Shown one piece after another: positions 58,666-64,000 of a DNA stretch of 64,000 bases; position 1 is the stretch's first letter; every line of letters starts with the position of its first letter. Source of the DNA: Phytoactinopolyspora halophila (lineage in GTDB: Bacteria; Actinomycetota; Actinomycetes; Jiangellales; Jiangellaceae). The stretch covers positions 43,181 through 107,180 of the forward strand of contig NZ_QMIG01000019.1 in the NCBI RefSeq assembly GCF_003287285.1, in the 5' to 3' direction. The position numbers were made by a program, and so were the translations under genes. The notes below the pieces were generated by a model. It made no database searches and was not told the origin of the DNA. It saw nothing but the letters and a program-made list of their open reading frames with translations.

Positions 58666-59771
58666 CAACTCACGATGATGACTCGTTGGCCCGCGCGCTG
58701 CACGAGGTGCCCGTCGCGCAGCAGCGCCCGCGCGAATTGATCGAGCGTCGGGGCCGCACGCTTCGCCGGCGCCACCAGGCCAGCGTCGCCGGTGTTGCCG
58801 TGCTTGTGGCCGGTGCGTTGGCCGTGCCTTCGATGGAGCTGTTCGGAGACGGGCCGACGTCGGATGCGCCGACGTCGACGACCGAGCAGTGCCCCGATAC
58901 GCACGAGGACGCGGAACGGCAGATCAATGAGGTCTTGGGTCAACCGGCAGATACCTTCGTGCCTGACCCTGCCGGCGTTCCCGACAAGTTGCGTTTGCTC
59001 TGGTCCGAGCGTTCGAATGCACCGGCGCCCGAAACGGCGAACGCGCATGACCACACCGACGCCAGCAGCGAACTCGCCTCGCACTACGCGTCCTGTCCGG
59101 TTTTCGCTGGCCAGCGTGTCGTCCTCGTCGCTGTGGAGGACGGGGTGGTGAGCCGCGCGGTGTCCGTCTACTACACCGAAATCGCCTACGAACCCGACCA
59201 GGATCTGACCGAACGCGTGCTCGACGCCGGTTCTACCCAGGTATCGATCCGTCATGGCGAGCCGGGTAAGGACCGCGTCAGCGCGGATTGGGGTGGCGAC
59301 AATGAGTCGTGGTCCGTTGTGGGGTATCCGCTGTCGGATGAGGAGATCAGCACCCTTGCTGCGTCTGTTGAGGTGACGGATGGTGAGGTCGATGTCAGCG
59401 ACTGGTCCGTCAGTGCGGAGGCGGACCACGTCGCCCGGTTGCCCGCGCTCAACTCGGCTGTGGGCGGCATGATGTACGAGGTCTTCGGTGGCGATGATCG
59501 CTCGTTGGGATTGAGAGTCGACACCTATACCAACACGCTGTGGTCCCGAGCCAGCGTCGGCGACAGAGTCGTCGAGATTGCAGGAGATCCGGCGTTGCTC
59601 GATGCCGACGACGGGACGCTGCACTGGCAACCCGATGAAGGTGTCACAGCCACCCTGTCCGGCGAGTTGGACGGCGAGCAGTTGATGCAGATTGCCGAGA
59701 CCGTCCGACCTGTCTCGGGTGATGACGCGCGATTGGTTCGTTCTTGGAAGACGCCGGGCGAAGAACGATAG
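58662..59771 (+). CDS. Membrane-anchored partner of the ECF sigma factor, putative anti-sigma factor
   Basis: 369 aa, not a recognised family. A ~40-residue cytosolic N-terminus (LARALHEVPVAQQRPRELIERRGRTLRRR), one TM helix (~42-60: ASVAGVAVLVAGALAVPS) and a large extracytoplasmic domain of ~300 aa (with one early Cys). There is no HxxxCxxC zinc motif, so it is not a ZAS anti-sigma factor. ATGA overlap with the sigma gene implies stoichiometric synthesis, the usual sign of a sigma/anti-sigma pair. Confidence 0.75.
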   Translation: MTTHDDDSLARALHEVPVAQQRPRELIERRGRTLRRRHQASVAGVAVLVAGALAVPSMELFGDGPTSDAPTSTTEQCPDTHEDAERQINEVLGQPADTFVPDPAGVPDKLRLLWSERSNAPAPETANAHDHTDASSELASHYASCPVFAGQRVVLVAVEDGVVSRAVSVYYTEIAYEPDQDLTERVLDAGSTQVSIRHGEPGKDRVSADWGGDNESWSVVGYPLSDEEISTLAASVEVTDGEVDVSDWSVSAEADHVARLPALNSAVGGMMYEVFGGDDRSLGLRVDTYTNTLWSRASVGDRVVEIAGDPALLDADDGTLHWQPDEGVTATLSGELDGEQLMQIAETVRPVSGDDARLVRSWKTPGEER

Positions 59772-59839
59772 CCGTTCCCTTCCGACTGGAGCGCTTGGGG
59801 CGCAGGTTCGGGACAGCGCTGGACCGTGGACTGTTCGGC

Positions 59840-60985
59840 TCAACCGCGCTGCTGCGCGTTGAGCCGTGCGGCCTGGCGCATCAAGTGGTCGCGTTCGGGG
59901 AGGTTGGGCGCTGAGCGGGCAGCTTCGGCGTAGAGCCGTGCTGCGGTGACCGGGTCACCGTCACGCTCGTGTAGATATGCCGCGGCGGCCGTGTAGCGGG
60001 GAAGTGCCGGGTCGAGCTCTGCCAGGGCGGCCAGACCGGCCCGCGGGCCGTCGGCCTCGCCGAGTGCGACGGCCCGGTTGAGGCGAACCACCGGACTGCC
60101 GGTAAGGCGTACCAGTTCGTCGTACCACTCGACAATCTGCACCCAGTCGGTCTCTTCGGCCGTGCGGGCGTCGGCATGGAGCGCGGCGATGGCGGCTTGG
60201 GCCTGGTACTCACCCAGGCGATCCCGGGCGAGGGCTGTCTGGAGCACGTCGACGCCCTCGGCGATCAGGCGGGTGTTCCACAGGCTGCGGTCCTGCTCCG
60301 CAAGGGGTACGAGCCTGCCGTCCGGGCCGGTCCGTGCCGGGCGGCGTGCATCGTGGAGCAGCATGAGCGCGAGCAGGCCCGCGACCTCTTCGTCGTCGGT
60401 TTTGGTCGCCAGCTGGCGAGCGAGCCGGATCGCCTCGCTGGCGAGGTCGACGTCGCCGGAGTAGCCCTCGTTGAAGATCAGGTAGAGCACGCGCAGCACG
60501 GTGGCGACATCACCGGGCTGGTTGAACCGGACGCCCGAGACGGTCCGCTTGGCCCTGCTGATGCGCTGGGCCATGGTCGCCTCCGGCACGAGGTAGGCCT
60601 GCGCGATCTGACGCGTGGTCAGGCCGCCGACCGCGCGCAGCGTGAGCGCGACGGCAGAGGTCGAGGACAGGGACGGGTGCGCGCACAGGAAGTACAGCCA
60701 GAGCGTGTCGTCCTCCGCCTCGCCCTGGCCGGGCGGGGGCTCGCTCTCGACGCGTACCTCGCGGTGCCGTCGAGAGGTCTCGGCACGGGCGGCGTCGAGG
60801 AACTTGCGCCAGGCCGCCGTGGCCAGCCAGCCCGTGGGGTCCCGCGGCGGGTCGTCCGGCCACACGCGCACGGCCTCGACCAGGGCATCTTGCACGGCAT
60901 CCTCGGCCGCCGCGAAGTCGGCGCCGCGGCGGACGAGGATGCCGATCACGGTAGGGGTGAGGGTCCGCAGCAGGGCCTCATCCAC
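59840..60985 (-). CDS. ECF42-type RNA polymerase sigma factor with C-terminal TPR-like (DUF6596) domain
   Basis: 381 aa. N-terminal sigma region 2 (FAAAEDAVQDALVEAVRVWP, DPTGWLATAAWRKFLDAAR), region 4 (LTTRQIAQAYLVPEATMAQRISRAKRT), then a ~200-residue helical repeat domain with FNEGYSGDVDLASEAIRLAR and AALHADARTAEETDW. This long tail defines ECF42, which has no anti-sigma factor and is encoded with DGPF/YCII proteins, as here. The tail is required for activity in characterised members. Confidence 0.95.
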   Translation of the reverse strand: MDEALLRTLTPTVIGILVRRGADFAAAEDAVQDALVEAVRVWPDDPPRDPTGWLATAAWRKFLDAARAETSRRHREVRVESEPPPGQGEAEDDTLWLYFLCAHPSLSSTSAVALTLRAVGGLTTRQIAQAYLVPEATMAQRISRAKRTVSGVRFNQPGDVATVLRVLYLIFNEGYSGDVDLASEAIRLARQLATKTDDEEVAGLLALMLLHDARRPARTGPDGRLVPLAEQDRSLWNTRLIAEGVDVLQTALARDRLGEYQAQAAIAALHADARTAEETDWVQIVEWYDELVRLTGSPVVRLNRAVALGEADGPRAGLAALAELDPALPRYTAAAAYLHERDGDPVTAARLYAEAARSAPNLPERDHLMRQAARLNAQQRG

Positions 60986-60991
60986 CGTGCG

Positions 60992-61399
60992 TCACTCCGT
61001 GATAGTTGGAGGGGCGGTCATGAACGGGCGTACCTCGAGCCACTCGTGGATCGGCTTCCCGCCCGCACCCGGCGCCGCGGACAGCTCACCGGCTAGCTCG
61101 AGCGCCCGCTCGTAGGTCTCGACATCGATCACCATCCACCCGGCGATCAGGTCCTTGGTCTCCGGGAACGGGCCGTCGGTGATCGGTGGCCGACCCTCGC
61201 CGTCGTAGCGGACGAAGGTGCCCTCCTGCGAGAGCGCCTGGCCGTCGACGAACTCGCCCGTCTCTTCGAGCCGAGCGGCGAAGTCTTGCATGTACTGCAC
61301 GTGGGCCGAAAGCTCTTCTGGCGTCCACTGGTCCATCGGCACGTCGTTGACCGGCGCCGGCGCGCCCCGGTAGTGCTTCAGTAGCAGGTACTTGGCCAT
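60992..61399 (-). CDS. YCII/DGPF domain protein paired with ECF42
   Basis: 135 aa: MAKYLLLKHYRG start, FVDGQALSQEGTFVRYDG, and the DGPF motif in PPITDGPFPETKDLIAGWMVID. YCII-type ferredoxin-like fold. The start ATG 61399 has AAGGAG 6 bp away; a second ATG directly upstream is possible. Ends 6 bp before the sigma gene, so it is first in a two-gene operon. Function unknown. Confidence 0.93.
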   Translation of the reverse strand: MAKYLLLKHYRGAPAPVNDVPMDQWTPEELSAHVQYMQDFAARLEETGEFVDGQALSQEGTFVRYDGEGRPPITDGPFPETKDLIAGWMVIDVETYERALELAGELSAAPGAGGKPIHEWLEVRPFMTAPPTITE

Positions 61400-61614
61400 C
61401 ATGTTCTCCTTAGTGCGGTACAGCCCATTGTGGCCGTGTTCACTCCGGGGGACGGAGCCCCGCTCGGATTTTCGACATCCCACCGCGACTTTTTCTTCGC
61501 GGATTTCGATGACACCAGGCACCCTGAGGTGCCGCGTGACCGGAATACAGCGATCCGAGAGGACTGAACCCATCTATTGGCGTGGCGATCTGATCTGACC
61601 GACCGAGCAGCTAC
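61400..61614. other. Gap between ECF42 operon and vapC remnant
   Basis: 215 bp with no gene. It should contain the ECF42-operon promoter. The segment corresponding to the lost C-terminal half of VapC is not found here in any frame. Confidence 0.5.
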
Positions 61615-61848
61615 CTACGGCGTATCGATGCTCAATGAGCCTGGGGCGTGCCGAAGCACTGCAGCGCCATGATCAGCTGTCATGGTTCCGCGCACGACAT
61701 GGCGACGCAGCACGTTTCCAAGCCCGGCGCCGACGAGGTGTGTCGCGTGGACGGTCTCATCGCGCAGCCGGTAACGCAACCGGGCAGCGGCGTCCTCGTT
61801 GGCGATGTTTGCGTACACCAGCGCCGAGGCGTCAACGACGAACGACAT
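61615..61848 (-). pseudogene. Truncated VapC-like PIN toxin remnant
   Basis: 77 aa instead of ~130. The start is normal (MSFVVDASALVYANI with the first catalytic Asp), and HATHLVGAGLGNVLRRHVVRG aligns with the usual PHLxDAEVGNVLRR segment but has lost its conserved acidic Glu. The frame ends at a TAG after SLSIDTP, before the second half with the remaining acidic residues; that half is absent downstream in all three frames. The RNase is therefore almost certainly inactive. TGATG overlap with the antitoxin stop. Confidence 0.75.
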
Positions 61849-62084
61849 CAGCGGCGGTCAGCCTGCACGTCGTCACTGATCTCCGTCGCCGTGGTGGATG
61901 CTGGACCAAAATGAGCCAGCGCCTCTTCGATTGCGGTCACGGCCTTACGCTTGGACGGGCGACGAGCCATCGAGATGACCTGATCACGCATGTACGCCTG
62001 CAGCGACTTGCCCTCCGCCCGTGCACGGGCGCGGATGGTGTCGTAGGCGTCATCGGGGATCTCCCGCACCTGGATCGTCCTCAT
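61848..62084 (-). CDS. FitA/VapB-like ribbon-helix-helix antitoxin
   Basis: 78 aa. RHH DNA-binding region MRTIQVREIPDDAYDTIRARARAEGKSLQAYMRDQV followed by a toxin-binding tail. It is intact although its toxin is truncated. Its start codon lies at the edge of a palindrome, consistent with autorepression. Confidence 0.85.
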   Translation of the reverse strand: MRTIQVREIPDDAYDTIRARARAEGKSLQAYMRDQVISMARRPSKRKAVTAIEEALAHFGPASTTATEISDDVQADRR

Positions 62085-62102
62085 AGCGCTATTTTGGCGC
62101 TA
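62084..62102. promoter_or_regulatory. Palindromic operator TAGCGC-N7-GCGCTA at the antitoxin start
   Basis: A perfect 6-bp dyad with 7-bp AT-rich spacer (TATTTTG) immediately upstream of, and touching, the antitoxin ATG. RHH antitoxins bind such sites to repress their own operon. Its position leaves no normal Shine-Dalgarno, suggesting a very short leader. Confidence 0.6.
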
Positions 62103-62683
62103 CTTGCCGAACGGGTACCAGCATCGTGGTCGTCCGAACCGATGTCATGAAGCGGTAGGCCCTTGACGGATCTGTGTCGGTTCCTGCTTGACGTTCCGCC
62201 TAGGAAATTTGGGTAGCGGTCCGTGGTCGCTGTCCATTGATGCTGCGCACGGGTTGGTCTGTGTTGCGTCGCTCAGTGCGGGCGTCGCCGTCGGGCAACT
62301 CGAACCTGCCACTCTAAGGGTGGCTCGTAACCCAGAGCTTAGGAGTGCCTACTCGCATAGGTTGGTTCAAGAGATGCGACAACCCAACCGCGCCACCTGT
62401 CCGCGCCTTCCAGGCGGGGACGCCAGTCGATTAGGCGCAAGCAACTAAGACAATCTCTCCAGTGCCTCGCAGCGCTACCTCATTTAACGTGATTCCCCTG
62501 CGCCACCTAGCACAACTACCGACAGCACGCGACGTCAACCTGACAGCCTGTCGGCCCCGCCGGATTAGTGTCCCGCCCCGGGCGACCGCGAGGTCGTACC
62601 AAAGCAATAAAAAACCCGCCCCACGGAAGGACGGGTGGATGATGTGTTTAAGCATAGTGCCATCTGCCTAGGAAAGGCAAGAG
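62103..62683. other. ~580-bp region without a convincing gene
   Basis: Small open frames at 62188-62448 (+) and 62431-62655 (-) lack recognisable domains and ribosome sites, and the second one is broken by the NYN terminator. Composition is lower in GC than the core. I looked for a tRNA and found none. It may contain remnants from the same acquired segment as the toxin-antitoxin and NYN genes. Confidence 0.5.
62606..62638 (-). terminator. Rho-independent terminator after the NYN gene
   Basis: Read on the minus strand: stem ACCCGTCC / GGGCGGGT closing a short TTCCGTG-type loop, followed by TTTTTTATT. This is the only classical U-tract terminator in the window and lies ~45 bp after the NYN stop. 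Confidence 0.85.
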
Positions 62684-63409
62684 TCACCAGCCGGCAGGTT
62701 TGGCGTACGAGTCCACCGGATCGGGGAGCTGACTGAGCTTGAAGTCTTCGCTGGTCAGCTGAGCAGACCAGTGTCCGCCTACGCCGAAGCTCGCGTTACT
62801 TCTCAGCCCACCAGCGAGGTAGCGCTTCGTAGGGTTGATCACACCCACCGGCACGCGCTTGCGAGCTTCCTTCAAGGGGAACTCCAGATCACTGTCGTTG
62901 GATACTACGACCACCGCGTCGACAGCGTCGGTCAACACGTCGATCAAGAGATGCGAGGCAACGTTGACGTCCGAGCCTTTCTCCTCGTTGTGCAGCACGC
63001 TGACGAGGAAGCATGCGTCTCTCACTTCGTTTGAGTTCGAGTCCTTCACCATGACGGGCCATGTTGACCTGGCGATCTGAGGGCGACCAGCGGTGTCTTC
63101 GGTTGCGAGAGGTGTCTTCTTGGTACGCGAAACGTAGCGACCATATTGGATCCATGTCACGTGCTGACCCAGTGCATTCAGGTAAGTGTGCTGGTCACGA
63201 GCGCCGCTTGGGTTGGTGCGAGGGTCAATCCGGGCCGTGCAGTATACGGTTCGGACGATCTGAGGGTCCGACCAACCTGATTCGCGCTGGATAATCGATT
63301 CGGCGAGTGAGCGAACGTCCAGCCATCGCCATCCTGGCGTACCCTTGCGACACCAAGCGCGGCCACCGTAGTAGAGGTTGTAGCCGTCAACATAGACACC
63401 CACCCGCAT
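62684..63409 (-). CDS. NYN domain (LabA-like PIN-fold) nuclease
   Basis: 241 aa. NYN/PIN-like fold: [16 protein letters not shown] (first Asp and Asn), [16 protein letters not shown] (second acidic site), [20 protein letters not shown] (third, SNDSD). These match the acidic triad of LabA/DUF88 proteins, putative metal-dependent RNases. C-terminal ~45 residues are a plain tail. Base composition is visibly less GC-rich than the housekeeping genes, suggesting acquisition. No partner gene is evident within the window. Confidence 0.88.
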   Translation of the reverse strand: MRVGVYVDGYNLYYGGRAWCRKGTPGWRWLDVRSLAESIIQRESGWSDPQIVRTVYCTARIDPRTNPSGARDQHTYLNALGQHVTWIQYGRYVSRTKKTPLATEDTAGRPQIARSTWPVMVKDSNSNEVRDACFLVSVLHNEEKGSDVNVASHLLIDVLTDAVDAVVVVSNDSDLEFPLKEARKRVPVGVINPTKRYLAGGLRSNASFGVGGHWSAQLTSEDFKLSQLPDPVDSYAKPAGW

Positions 63410-63503
63410 GGTCAGAACTTAGTAGATGATCATCATCTTGAACACCCCGTGCTGCAACGCGAACACCGAACGTTTCTATGGCTAATCAAGCGGGAGCAGG
63501 TCA
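63410..63503. other. Upstream region of the NYN gene
   Basis: AT-rich leader (around TTAGTAGATGATCATCATC) that likely holds the NYN promoter; no other feature seen. Confidence 0.4.
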
Positions 63504-63821
63504 CTACATGAACTCCAAAGTGCTCCGTCCCCCGTGTCCCGAACGGCCGTGATCCGGGTCATCGCGTCCTCGGTGCGCTCGTTCGCGACTTCGATCGCTT
63601 ACATGGACCCGATGGTGGGTAACGGCTGTGCAGTTGGCCCACATGGCGGTCTGACATAGGTTCGTTGCTCTGGTGAGAAGTTCGCGGACGTGCTCGAGAA
63701 GCACCGGGTTCACCGTCACGATAATCGCGTCTTCGGCCACGTCGAGCACTGAGGCGATGGCGGCGCGCTGGCTGGCAGCGGCCCTGCTCAGCATGCGAAC
63801 TTTGAGCCGGATGTGACGCAC
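63504..63821 (-). CDS. Hypothetical small ORF, possibly frameshifted
   Basis: 105 aa, not recognised. The first ~70 residues look protein-like (IASVLDVAEDAIIVTVNPVLLEHVRELLTRATNL). The rest (DRSRERAHRGRDD...) is low-complexity, whereas the +1 frame over the same bases reads AIEVANERTEDAMTRITAV and continues to a stop at 63482. A one-base indel near 63600 would join the two into a better protein. It may be a broken gene. Confidence 0.35.
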   Translation of the reverse strand: MRHIRLKVRMLSRAAASQRAAIASVLDVAEDAIIVTVNPVLLEHVRELLTRATNLCQTAMWANCTAVTHHRVHVSDRSRERAHRGRDDPDHGRSGHGGRSTLEFM

Positions 63822-64000
63822 ACCAGACCTAGCCGGTCGGTAGAGTCGGCGCGCGGGACCGGGTTGTCGCCACTGGAGCGTCCCCGTGCGCGTGCCCCAA
63901 GGGTCGGTCAGCGAGGGGTAATGAGGGTGAATGAAGGAGGGTCTTCGGATCCTGGCGGGGTGCTGGGTTCATCGGACGATGATGGAGCCTAGTACTCGCC
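63822..64000. other. Window end: no assignable gene
   Basis: Two short in-frame ATGs (63921 and 63931, plus strand) begin open frames; the one at 63931 runs off the window (MKEGLRILAGCW...) and cannot be judged. Nothing else is visible. Confidence 0.3.

Noticed and set aside
62280..62400. GGTTCAAGAG-like stretch resembling a tRNA T-loop
   Set aside because: No matching acceptor stem, anticodon arm or D-arm could be folded around it.
62188..62448. 86-codon plus-strand open frame
   Set aside because: No homologous family recognised and no ribosome site; kept only as part of the gene-free region.

Overview
The window is chromosomal DNA from a high-GC, mycothiol-type actinobacterium. I cannot name the species. 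The evidence is a very GC-rich third codon position throughout, many GTG starts, a conservon (kinase, roadblock, DUF742, GTPase), a BldC regulator next to a branched-chain amino-acid dehydrogenase, a groES-groEL1 operon under CIRCE elements with a His-rich GroEL1 tail, a mycothiol-dependent-isomerase-type protein, an F420-type oxidoreductase and LPDTG-anchored surface proteins. Gene order in two blocks (ppa, dacB, metalloprotease, tilS, hpt, ftsH, folE; and purF, purM, DUF3073, vdh, bldC) matches what I recall from Streptomyces. Most of the window is therefore core actinobacterial chromosome.

Layout. 1-3 kb: end of rimI, tsaD and a GH3 lipoprotein. 3-7.9 kb: a minus-strand signalling operon of an MHYT membrane protein followed by a four-gene conservon. 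8-12.2 kb: a complete ABC importer (lipoprotein, two permeases, ATPase) plus a small membrane protein, behind a good sigma-70-type promoter. 12.2-18.9 kb: an M20 amidohydrolase, a YbdK-type carboxylate-amine ligase, a THUMP-like methyltransferase, an aldo/keto reductase and a transmembrane Ser/Thr kinase. 19-21.3 kb: groES-groEL1 with two CIRCE-type repeats. 21.3-24 kb: ornithine aminotransferase, an amidinotransferase-fold hydrolase that looks like an arginine dihydrolase, and a divergent Lrp regulator. 24-27.2 kb: an NlpC/P60 endopeptidase, and an AraC regulator divergent from a DUF2000 gene. 27.2-35 kb: the ppa-to-folE housekeeping block, with a perfect 40-bp-arm palindrome at its edge.

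35-51.8 kb holds the purine genes purB, purC, purS, purQ, purL, then purF and purM. They are interrupted by an F420-type oxidoreductase and by six other genes, including a 69-residue LPDTG protein that is almost only signal peptide plus sorting signal, and an S55 (SpoIVB-type) peptidase. 52-56.3 kb: DUF3073, vdh, bldC and a 674-residue LPDTG surface protein with a duplicated domain. 56.3-61.4 kb: a gene-free AT-richer gap, an MFS exporter overlapping an ECF sigma factor with a large membrane partner, then an ECF42-type sigma factor with its DGPF/YCII partner.

61.4-64 kb is an accessory, lower-GC tail: an intact FitA/VapB antitoxin with a palindromic operator, a C-terminally truncated VapC remnant, about 600 bp without a convincing gene, an NYN-domain (LabA-like) nuclease gene with its own terminator, and a possibly broken small ORF. 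I found no rRNA, tRNA, CRISPR array, integrase or intact insertion sequence. The least explained items are the tiny LPDTG protein, the S55 peptidase in the purine cluster, the MHYT-conservon fusion operon, the duplicated extracellular kinase module and the NYN/VapB tail.
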